NCBI GenBank assembly: GCA_003448685.1
Contig: DLXW01000138.1
Location: 25,996-33,224, forward strand
DNA length: 7,229 nt
Reading direction: 5' to 3'
Source of the DNA: Cyanothece sp. UBA12306
GTDB lineage: Bacteria; Cyanobacteriota; Cyanobacteriia; Cyanobacteriales; Microcystaceae
The notes below the pieces were generated by a model. It did not search any database. It saw only the letters and a program-made list of their open reading frames with translations, and was not told the origin of the DNA. Shown piece after piece: positions 1 through 5,915 of the stretch (position 1 is its first letter; each line of letters opens with the position of its first letter). Both the position numbers and the translations under genes were made by a program.

Positions 1-433
1 TGTACATTTCGTCATAGCAATGGTTTTGTTTGCTTTTTTATGCGATGTTATTGGTTATTTTACCCGTAATTCCCGTTTATATGAAGTGAGTTGGTGGAAT
101 ATGTTAATAGCCACTGCTTCGATTTTTGTTGCCATTATTTTTGGTCAATATGAGGCGGGATTAGCCCAACCCTACGAAGCGGTAGAACCAGTTTTACATC
201 TTCATACACTGATTGGTTGGTCCTTATCAGGAATTATCGCGGGTATCACAGGATGGCGTTATGTAATTCGTTCAAAGAACCCTGAAAAACTGCCCATTCC
301 CTATTTAGGATTAGGCTTAATTTTAGTGGCAATTGTTGGTGTTCAAGTATATCTCGGAGATGAATTGGTGTGGGTATATGGACTCCATACCGTACCTGTT
401 GTTGAAGCCATTAAGGAGGGAATTTTACAGTAA
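1..433 (+). CDS. DUF2231-type multi-pass membrane protein, 5' end cut off by the window edge
   Basis: This is the 3' part of a gene. The first Met codon (position 20) is unlikely to be the true start, because the frame stays open to the window edge (first complete codon at 2) and reads VHFVIAM directly before it. That matches the histidine-bearing first helix of the next gene (HPNLVH). About four hydrophobic segments are visible. Numbering from the Met at 20, they lie near residues 1-14, 27-45, 62-80 and 96-112. His60 and His62 (LHLHT) and His123 (GLHT) stand out. Together with the His before the first Met, they line up with three histidines of the downstream protein, so the two genes look like diverged duplicates. 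The family is a predicted membrane protein of unknown function. The stop codon shares one base with the next start (TAATG), which suggests translational coupling and a common operon with the oxidase genes. The family assignment is from motif recall and is fairly likely; the role is unknown. Confidence 0.8.
   Translation, partial: VHFVIAMVLFAFLCDVIGYFTRNSRLYEVSWWNMLIATASIFVAIIFGQYEAGLAQPYEAVEPVLHLHTLIGWSLSGIIAGITGWRYVIRSKNPEKLPIPYLGLGLILVAIVGVQVYLGDELVWVYGLHTVPVVEAIKEGILQ
413..419 (+). promoter_or_regulatory. Shine-Dalgarno site for the second DUF2231 gene
   Basis: AAGGAGG lies inside the end of the preceding gene, 13 bases before the ATG at 433. The match to the anti-SD sequence is strong, although the spacing is rather long. 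It supports the ATG at 433 as the start, alongside coupling through the TAATG overlap. Confidence 0.6.
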
Positions 434-1038
434 TGAATCCTGAAGTAATTGATATCTTGAAAGCCGATCTTGGCCCCAACGGACTTCCCTACGCTATCCC
501 CATTCATCCGAATTTAGTCCATCTCACTTTAGGATTGTTCATCATTGCCATTATGTTTGATACCTTGGGGGCAATGTTTGGGTTTCAAAAACCTGTGTTT
601 AAATTTTTTGCTATCCCCGCAATTAGAAGTAATTTCTTCGATGTCGGTTGGTATAACCTCTTAGCAGCTTCGATAATTACCATTTTTACCGTAGCGGCTG
701 GATTTTACGAAATGATGTTAGCTAACCCTCTAACTAATGTTAAAAGCGCGTGGGGACTCGATCCCATGACTACCATGTTGTGGCATGGAGTCGGGGGAGT
801 ATTTTTGTTAGCTTTCATGATTGGAATGACGATCTGGAGAGGATTTCAAAGATATATTTGGCGTAAAGAAAGAACCATCCAAGTTCAATGGAGTTATTTG
901 GGAGTGGGAATCTTTATGTTGTTGTTGTTGTTTCTCCATGGAACTTTAGGGGCACAAATTGCTGCCGAATTTGGAGTCCATAATACAGCCGATCAATTGT
1001 TGAAATTAGGACAAGAATCTCAGTTATTGAAGTCTTGA
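433..1038 (+). CDS. DUF2231-type membrane protein, second of a tandem pair upstream of an alternative oxidase
   Basis: A 201-residue protein with about four transmembrane segments (near residues 28-50, 72-95, 118-135 and 153-172). Conserved-looking features are IHPNLVH (His25, His30) at the start of the first helix, WYNLLAAS (73-80) in the second, LWHG (His118) at the third, LHG (His169) in the fourth, and GVHN (His183) after it. His30, His118 and His183 have counterparts in the preceding partial protein, while His169 aligns with a Gln there. Recurrent histidines in or beside membrane helices would suit heme or metal binding, but this is inference and no family function is established. The gene overlaps the upstream stop by one base and ends 53 bp before the oxidase subunit II gene, so it is probably transcribed with ctaC2, ctaD2 and ctaE2. 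It could be an assembly factor, an accessory subunit or a separate quinone-related protein. Confidence 0.85.
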   Translation: MNPEVIDILKADLGPNGLPYAIPIHPNLVHLTLGLFIIAIMFDTLGAMFGFQKPVFKFFAIPAIRSNFFDVGWYNLLAASIITIFTVAAGFYEMMLANPLTNVKSAWGLDPMTTMLWHGVGGVFLLAFMIGMTIWRGFQRYIWRKERTIQVQWSYLGVGIFMLLLLFLHGTLGAQIAAEFGVHNTADQLLKLGQESQLLKS

Positions 1039-1091
1039 ACTATTAATCATTCTTTCTCCACTTTTATTATTGTTCGCCATACTTAGAATTA

Positions 1092-1985
1092 ATGATGAAA
1101 CCCCGTAATATTTTAATTTGGATTGGCTATGCGATCGCTCTAACAGCGATTAGTCTTTGGATGGGACAACTATCCTATTCTTGGTTTCCCCCCCAAGCTT
1201 CGGCTGAATCCCTCTTAATCGACAAATTATTTGCCTTTTTGGTGACCCTAGGAACCTTTATCTTTTTAGGGATTACAGGGGTAATGATTTATGCTGTCAT
1301 CTTTCAAAGGGCAGCTAAATACGATTATAGCGATGGCCCCCATATTGAAGGGAACGTTACTCTAGAAATTGTTTGGACAGCCATTCCCATTCTTTTGGTT
1401 TTTTGGTTAGCTGGTTATAGCTATCAAATTTACACTCAAATGGGGATTCGTGGTCCAATGTCAATGATGCACTTATCTATGGGTGATGATCAAACCCCTG
1501 CTGTCATCGCAGAAGAAACCCCAGAAGAGATTGAAGTGATCTCTCAACAATGGGCCTGGATTTTTCGCTATCGAGAGAACAACGTCACCAGTACAGAATT
1601 ACATCTGCCTAGCAATAAAAGGATTCATTTAGCCCTCCAATCAGAAGATGTAATCCACGGGTTCTACATTCCTGCCTTTCGCGTCAAACAAGACATTGTA
1701 CCCAACGAAACCACGGATTTTGAATTTACCCCCATTAAAGAAGGAACCTATCGTTTAAGGGACTCCCAATTTAGCGGAACCTATTTTGCCACCATGCAAG
1801 CGGATGTGGTAGTAGAGTCTCCCGAAGCTTATCAAACCTGGTTAGCTGAGGCAGCCAAACAAAAACCTACTCCTGCCAATAACGTGGCAGCGTCTGAATA
1901 TGCTCAAAAAAATACAAAAACCTTCCAAACTGGTTGGCCAACAGTTGTTCCGGCTGCCCCTCCCGTAGTGAATTATCCCACATAA
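1092..1985 (+). CDS. ctaC2: Alternative respiratory terminal oxidase (ARTO) subunit II, lacking the CuA site
   Basis: A 297-residue heme-copper oxidase subunit II. A hydrophobic N-terminal segment (about 7-24) may be a signal anchor. It is followed by the two usual helices (about 45-70 and 93-114) and a periplasmic or luminal cupredoxin domain (about 145-243). The hallmarks QQWAWIFRY (152-160), DVIHGFYIPAFRVKQD (186-201) and EGTY (217-220) are present. Of the CuA ligands only His189 and Met235 remain. The positions expected to be Cys, Glu, Cys and His are Asp224, Gln226, Ser228 and Phe232, at exactly the canonical spacing. The site is therefore substituted, not frameshifted. In cyanobacteria, loss of CuA is a recognised mark of ARTO and is read as quinol being the electron donor. 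The C-terminal tail (250-297) is Pro/Ala-rich. Two ATGs lie in tandem (1092 and 1095), neither with a clear Shine-Dalgarno site, so the start could be off by one codon. ctaD2 follows after 141 bp. Confidence 0.93.
   Translation: MMKPRNILIWIGYAIALTAISLWMGQLSYSWFPPQASAESLLIDKLFAFLVTLGTFIFLGITGVMIYAVIFQRAAKYDYSDGPHIEGNVTLEIVWTAIPILLVFWLAGYSYQIYTQMGIRGPMSMMHLSMGDDQTPAVIAEETPEEIEVISQQWAWIFRYRENNVTSTELHLPSNKRIHLALQSEDVIHGFYIPAFRVKQDIVPNETTDFEFTPIKEGTYRLRDSQFSGTYFATMQADVVVESPEAYQTWLAEAAKQKPTPANNVAASEYAQKNTKTFQTGWPTVVPAAPPVVNYPT
1131..1138. repeat. HIP1 octamer GCGATCGC (first of four)
   Basis: This palindromic octamer is hugely over-represented in many cyanobacterial genomes. Further exact copies lie at 5099-5106, 5600-5607 and 6453-6460, all inside coding regions. 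Four copies in 7.2 kb against about 0.1 expected for equal base use supports a cyanobacterial origin. Confidence 0.9.
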
Positions 1986-2113
1986 GGTTTACTTAATAGA
2001 CACAAACAGGACTCTAAATTCTAATATCGCTTCGTTCAAGTTTCCCAGTCAGAAGTTGTTGTTGAGAAATCCCATGTTATTGAACAAGTCATTACACTGC
2101 TGACTCCCCAAAA

Positions 2114-2118
2114 AAGGA
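2114..2118 (+). promoter_or_regulatory. Shine-Dalgarno site for ctaD2
   Basis: AAGGA lies within a purine-rich run, eight bases before the ATG at 2127. The ctaD2 frame is open upstream to a stop at 2022-2024, but that stretch holds no ATG, GTG or TTG. Together with this site, that fixes the start at 2127. Confidence 0.6.
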
Positions 2119-2126
2119 AAAAACCT

Positions 2127-3806
2127 ATGACAGAAAGTCAAGTAAAAAATAACACTATTATTACCGAAAGCTATCAAGACTTATCGGCCAGAGATTGGAA
2201 AAGGTACATCAGCTTTAGTACCGATCACAAAGTTATTGGTATTCAGTACCTCGTTACTTCCTTTATTTTCTTTCTCCTTGGTGGCATCTTTGCTATGGTC
2301 ATTAGGGGAGAATTGATTACCCCTGAAGCCGATTTAGTTGATCGCACCTTTTATAACGGAATGTTCACTATGCACGGCACAATTATGCTGTTTTTGTGGA
2401 CATTTCCCTCATTATTGGGTTTAGCTAACTATTTAGTACCCATTATGATCGGGGCCAAAGATATGGCCTTTCCTCGTCTCAATGCGGTCGCCTTTTGGAT
2501 GGTCCCCGTAGTTGGAATATTAATGATCGCCAGCTTTTTTGTCCCCAGTGGGTCGGCCCAAGCGGGTTGGTGGTCCTATCCTCCAGTTAGTATACAAAAT
2601 CCCACAGGACAGTTAATCACAGGGCAATTTCTCTGGATTTTAGCCGTCGCTATCTCTGGTGTTGCTTCAATCATGGGGGCGGTAAATTTTGTCACCACCA
2701 TTGTCAAAATGCGCGCCCCTGGGATGACTTTCTTTCGGATGCCAATTTTTGTCTGGGCGGTTTTTAGCGCTCAAATCATCCAATTATTCGGTCTTCCTGC
2801 CCTTACCGCAGGTGCAGTGATGTTACTGTTTGATTTATCCGTCGGAACTAGCTTTTTTGACCCATCTGCTGGAGGAAACCCGATTTTATTTCAACACTAT
2901 TTCTGGTTTTATTCCCATCCTGCGGTTTATGTGATTATTCTGCCTATCTTTGGCATTTTCTCCGAAATATTTCCTGTCTATTCCCGTAAACCCCTCTTTG
3001 GTTACAAAGTCGTTGCCATTTCCTCTTTACTGATCGCTGCGGTTAGTGGGTTAGTTTGGGTACACCATATGTATGCCAGTGGAACTCCTGGATGGATGCG
3101 CATGGTGTTTATGTTATCTACCATGTGTGTTTCGGTTCCCACGGGAATTAAAGTGTTTGCCTGGGTAGGGACCATTTGGGGCGGTAAATTGCGCCTTAAT
3201 ACCCCCATGCTATTCGCTTTGGGTGCTTTAATCATGTTTATTTTTGCTGGGGTGACTGGCATTATGTTGTCATCAGTTCCGGTGGATATTCATGTTAATA
3301 ACACCTATTTTGTGGTAGGACACTTCCATTACGTTCTTTATGGAACGGTAACTATGGGAATGTATGCAGCAATTTACCATTGGTTCCCCAAAATGACAGG
3401 GCGAATGTATTACGAAAGCTGGGGTCAAGTTCACTTTTGGTTAGCCTTTATTGGAACTAATTTGAACTTTTTACCCATGCACCCTTTAGGTTTACAAGGA
3501 ATGTTGCGTCGGGTGGCTTCCTATGACCCAGAATACACATTTTGGAATGTTATCGCCAGTTTAGGGGCATTTTTATTAGGAATGTCCACACTACCCTTTA
3601 TCGTCAATATGGTGAGTTCTTGGATACAAGGGCCTATTGCACCGAGTAATCCTTGGCGGGCCATTGGTTTAGAGTGGTTAATATCTTCCCCTCCTACGAT
3701 TGAAAATTTTGAAGATCTTCCGATCGTTATTGCTGAACCCTATGGCTATGGTAAATCAGATCCCTTAGTAGAGAACCCCGAACAGATGGTTGCCCATACA
3801 GAATAG
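2127..3806 (+). CDS. ctaD2: ARTO subunit I, catalytic heme-copper oxidase subunit (A2-type)
   Basis: A 559-residue, roughly 12-helix subunit I that reduces O2 to water and pumps protons. All metal ligands are visible: low-spin heme His83 (MHGTIM) and His401, high-spin heme His399 (VGHFHY), and CuB His264, His313 and His314. Tyr268 is placed for the His-Tyr crosslink (SHPAVY). Asn101, Asp112 and Asn119 (NYLVPIMIGAKD, AFPRLN) match the D-channel entrance, and Lys342 (TGIKVF) matches the K-channel lysine. The helix VI Glu of A1 oxidases is Ala266, and the motif reads YSHP (262-265). The Tyr-Ser pair is what defines the A2 subclass. The length is normal and there is no sign of decay. The neighbours, a CuA-less subunit II upstream and subunit III downstream, mark it as the ARTO paralogue and not the main cytochrome aa3 oxidase. 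No heme O or heme A synthase gene is in the window, so the heme type cannot be read from here. Confidence 0.96.
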   Translation: MTESQVKNNTIITESYQDLSARDWKRYISFSTDHKVIGIQYLVTSFIFFLLGGIFAMVIRGELITPEADLVDRTFYNGMFTMHGTIMLFLWTFPSLLGLANYLVPIMIGAKDMAFPRLNAVAFWMVPVVGILMIASFFVPSGSAQAGWWSYPPVSIQNPTGQLITGQFLWILAVAISGVASIMGAVNFVTTIVKMRAPGMTFFRMPIFVWAVFSAQIIQLFGLPALTAGAVMLLFDLSVGTSFFDPSAGGNPILFQHYFWFYSHPAVYVIILPIFGIFSEIFPVYSRKPLFGYKVVAISSLLIAAVSGLVWVHHMYASGTPGWMRMVFMLSTMCVSVPTGIKVFAWVGTIWGGKLRLNTPMLFALGALIMFIFAGVTGIMLSSVPVDIHVNNTYFVVGHFHYVLYGTVTMGMYAAIYHWFPKMTGRMYYESWGQVHFWLAFIGTNLNFLPMHPLGLQGMLRRVASYDPEYTFWNVIASLGAFLLGMSTLPFIVNMVSSWIQGPIAPSNPWRAIGLEWLISSPPTIENFEDLPIVIAEPYGYGKSDPLVENPEQMVAHTE

Positions 3807-3814
3807 GTAATAAA

Positions 3815-3876
3815 GAGTTAGGAGTTACTTAAGATTAAGAGGAAAGATCTCTCTTTTTATTTGCTACTCCTAACTT
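3815..3876 (+). repeat. Nested inverted repeat between ctaD2 and ctaE2
   Basis: GTTAGGAGT at 3817-3825 is exactly complementary to ACTCCTAAC at 3866-3874. One more A-T pair and one G-T wobble extend the outer stem to 3815 and 3876. Inside it, AAGAG at 3837-3841 pairs with CTCTT at 3851-3855, and a T-run (3854-3858) overlaps the end of this inner stem. The whole could fold into one two-level structure. The GTTAGGAGT unit resembles short repeats scattered in cyanobacterial intergenic regions. It may be a small dispersed repeat, or a weak terminator/attenuator or mRNA-processing signal that lowers ctaE2 expression. The inner stem is short and A+T-rich, so a strong terminator is unlikely. Confidence 0.5.
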
Positions 3877-3920
3877 CTAATAGATAGCGTTAATCAAATA
3901 ATTTTAGTGACTAACATCTC

Positions 3921-3924
3921 GGAG
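3921..3924 (+). promoter_or_regulatory. Shine-Dalgarno site that favours the ATG start of ctaE2
   Basis: GGAG lies nine bases before the ATG at 3934. The alternative in-frame GTG at 3907 has only A+T-rich sequence in front of it and no such site, so the ATG is preferred. Confidence 0.55.
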
Positions 3925-3933
3925 AATTTAGTA

Positions 3934-4542
3934 ATGGATAGTTCAATTTCGTCAGAACAGTTACATGGAACAATAGGAGAACATGGCCATGAACATGATG
4001 CAGAGGGTAATAGTTTCTTTGCCTTTATTGTCTTTCTCCTCTCAGAAAGTATCATTTTTTTGAGCTTTTTTGCAGGTTATATTATTTATAAAACTACAGC
4101 CATTGACTGGTTACCTGCTGGAGTAACGGGACTCGAAATCAAAGAACCTGCCATTAATACTGTGGTTTTAGTTTCTAGTAGTTTCGTAATTTATATTGCC
4201 GAACAATTTCTAGAACGTCGTCAATTATGGGGTTTTCGTTTCTTTCTTTTATTGACGATGGCCATGGGAACTTACTTTTTAATTGGACAAGCTATTGAAT
4301 GGAATAGTCTCGAATTTGGGTTTACCTCTGGAGTATTCGGAGGGATGTTTTACCTATTAACAGGATTTCATGGTTTGCACGTTTTAACAGGGGTTCTTTT
4401 ACAAACTTTAATGCTAGGACGTTCCTTCTATCCAGATAATTATAATGGTGGCCATTTTGGAGTAACCGCAACTTCTCTATTTTGGCACTTTGTTGATGTT
4501 ATTTGGATTATTTTGTTTGCCTTAATTTATCTTTGGCAGTGA
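3934..4542 (+). CDS. ctaE2: ARTO subunit III
   Basis: A 202-residue heme-copper oxidase subunit III, the non-catalytic membrane subunit that packs against subunit I. It is the short five-helix form, with segments near 27-52, 72-92, 101-120, 134-160 and 180-200. Family motifs include FLLSESIIF with Glu38, TGFHGLHVLTG (143-153, His146 and His149), and LFWHFVDVIWI (182-192, His185 and Asp188). The hydrophilic N-terminus carries a His-rich patch (His11, His17, His19, His21) before the first helix. The frame could also begin at a GTG at 3907, adding nine residues. The ATG at 3934 was chosen because of its upstream GGAG and because subunit III N-termini are short. It lies 127 bp after ctaD2 and completes the oxidase operon. 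Confidence 0.92.
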   Translation: MDSSISSEQLHGTIGEHGHEHDAEGNSFFAFIVFLLSESIIFLSFFAGYIIYKTTAIDWLPAGVTGLEIKEPAINTVVLVSSSFVIYIAEQFLERRQLWGFRFFLLLTMAMGTYFLIGQAIEWNSLEFGFTSGVFGGMFYLLTGFHGLHVLTGVLLQTLMLGRSFYPDNYNGGHFGVTATSLFWHFVDVIWIILFALIYLWQ

Positions 4543-4559
4543 GGTGTAAAATTATTTGA

Positions 4560-4590
4560 TATCCTCCTTGCAGTTAAACGGGGGAGGATA
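4560..4590 (+). terminator. Stem-loop just downstream of ctaE2, possible operon terminator
   Basis: TATCCTCC (4560-4567) pairs perfectly with GGATA-ending GGAGGATA (4583-4590). Two further G-T pairs are possible inward, around a loop of 11-15 bases. It starts 17 bases after the ctaE2 stop and ends 18 bases before the glycosyltransferase start. No U-tract follows, so it is not a classical intrinsic terminator. It could still act as a 3'-end-stabilising hairpin, or be a remnant of a mobile-element end. Confidence 0.4.
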
Positions 4591-4608
4591 CCCTTAAAAT
4601 AGGCTTAT

Positions 4609-5817
4609 ATGAAGATCTTAATGATTTGTGTCACCTTTCCCTATCCACCAACGCGAGGGGGAACCCAAGGAAGAACCTTTAATTTACTCAATTCCATTGC
4701 TAAACACCATGATGTAACTTTAATTACCCAAAAATCTGATGATGTTACTAATGAAGAAGTAGCACAACTTCGTCAATATGTCAAAGAATTAGTGATTTTT
4801 TCCCGTCCTACCGAAGAAGCAACAGGAACTTGGTCAAAACTAAAACGATTTGGTCAATTTTTGTTAGAAGGAACCCCCCCAAATGTCCGTTATATCTACT
4901 TACCAGAGATACAAAACTGGATTGATCAAGCAGTTTCTGCGAAAAAATTCGATGTGATTACCTGCGAACATAGTGTCAATGAAATTTATATTCGTCCTCA
5001 GTGGAAACAACAAATAAAAACCATTATTGATATCCATAGTTCTGTTTATAAAACCTGTAAAAATCAATTAGAAACCAATACTTCAGATCAACCATTACGC
5101 GATCGCCTTTATCTTCCCCTATTACGTCGTTATGAAAAAAACACCCTATCTAAATTTTCCCATATAGTTGTTACTACCGATGAAGATGAACAACAGATGC
5201 GACAATTTGCTCCCCAAGCTAATATTAACCTCATTGCCAATGGAGTAGATTTAGAGACCTTTCCCTATCGTACCAAAGATCCAGGGGGACATAACCTAAT
5301 TTTTGTCGGGGGATTAGATTATTTTGTTAACATCGATGGAGCAGTATTTTTTAGTCAAGAAGTCCTACCTTTATTACAACAAAAATATCCTGATACTACT
5401 TTAACATTAGTCGGTTCAAAACCTGCTCGAGAAGTTCAAGAATTGGCTAAAAAACCAGGGATTACAGTGACAGGAAGAGTCCCTTCTGTGGCAGAATATT
5501 TACATCAAGCTACCGTTGCTGTTATCCCTTTAAGGACAGGATTTGGTATGAAATTCAAGACCCTTGAAGCAATGGCCTCTGGAGTGCCTGTAGTAGCAAG
5601 CGATCGCGGTTTAGAGGGAATGAAAGTTGATACTTCTGATGTTCCTTTAAGAGCTTTACGTGCTAATACAATAGATCAATATATTAACGCAATTAGTCGT
5701 CTTTTTGAAGACCCCAATTTGAGGGAACAATTATCAAAAAATGGGCGACAATTTATCGAGGAAAACTATACTTGGGAACGCTTAGGAAATCAGTATGAAC
5801 AATTGATTATTAGTTAA
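4609..5817 (+). CDS. GT4-type glycosyltransferase (GT-B fold)
   Basis: A 402-residue cytosolic or membrane-associated glycosyltransferase with two Rossmann-like halves. The N-terminal half opens with MKILMICVTFPYPP and an acceptor-side glycine loop, TRGGTQGR (15-22). The C-terminal half begins after the linker and shows IANGVD (209-214), FVGGLDY (232-238), LVGS (267-270), VTGRVP (287-292) and PLRTGFGMKFKTLEAMASG (307-325). Glu320 corresponds to the second Glu of the GT4 E-x7-E signature. The first Glu is missing, as in the subgroup with GxGxxxKxLEAM instead of EGFGLPxLEA. The donor is expected to be a nucleotide sugar, but neither sugar nor acceptor can be read from the sequence. It lies 66 bp after ctaE2 on the same strand with a stem-loop between, so it probably forms a separate unit. 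No clear Shine-Dalgarno site precedes the ATG. A role in surface polysaccharide is inferred, partly from the membrane protein that follows. Confidence 0.88.
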   Translation: MKILMICVTFPYPPTRGGTQGRTFNLLNSIAKHHDVTLITQKSDDVTNEEVAQLRQYVKELVIFSRPTEEATGTWSKLKRFGQFLLEGTPPNVRYIYLPEIQNWIDQAVSAKKFDVITCEHSVNEIYIRPQWKQQIKTIIDIHSSVYKTCKNQLETNTSDQPLRDRLYLPLLRRYEKNTLSKFSHIVVTTDEDEQQMRQFAPQANINLIANGVDLETFPYRTKDPGGHNLIFVGGLDYFVNIDGAVFFSQEVLPLLQQKYPDTTLTLVGSKPAREVQELAKKPGITVTGRVPSVAEYLHQATVAVIPLRTGFGMKFKTLEAMASGVPVVASDRGLEGMKVDTSDVPLRALRANTIDQYINAISRLFEDPNLREQLSKNGRQFIEENYTWERLGNQYEQLIIS

Positions 5818-5843
5818 GTTTTAAAGTATAGTGCGACGCGAAA

Positions 5844-5915
5844 TTAAGAATGCAGAATTTATAATTTAGAATCAAGATATGGATTAACTTAGAAATATTG
5901 AGTTAAGAATGTAGA
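5844..5915. repeat. Degenerate A+T-rich direct repeat between convergent genes
   Basis: TTAAGAATGCAGA at 5844-5856 recurs as TTAAGAATGTAGA at 5903-5915, 12 of 13 bases identical and 59 bases apart. The second copy supplies the stop codon and last codons of the minus-strand gene. Related AAGAATxxAGAAT-like repeats are common between cyanobacterial genes. It may be a decayed tandem repeat; no function is claimed. Confidence 0.4.

Noticed and set aside
20..22. ATG at 20 as the true start of the first gene
   Set aside because: The upstream codons to the window edge are open and encode VHFVIA, the expected family helix with its histidine, so the gene must begin before the window.
1039..1091. Possible regulatory site or promoter between the DUF2231 gene and ctaC2
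   Set aside because: It is 53 bp of A+T-rich sequence with no clear repeat, hairpin or -10/-35 pair. Co-transcription is the simpler reading.
2025..2126. An open frame continuous with ctaD2 upstream of its ATG, suggesting an N-terminal extension of 34 codons
   Set aside because: There is no ATG, GTG or TTG start in it after the in-frame stop at 2022-2024, and a good Shine-Dalgarno site precedes the ATG at 2127.
3002..3262. An 86-codon open frame on the minus strand inside ctaD2
   Set aside because: It lies fully antisense to a highly conserved part of subunit I (helices VII-IX), has no ribosome site, and its translation looks like no known family. It is a shadow of the real gene.
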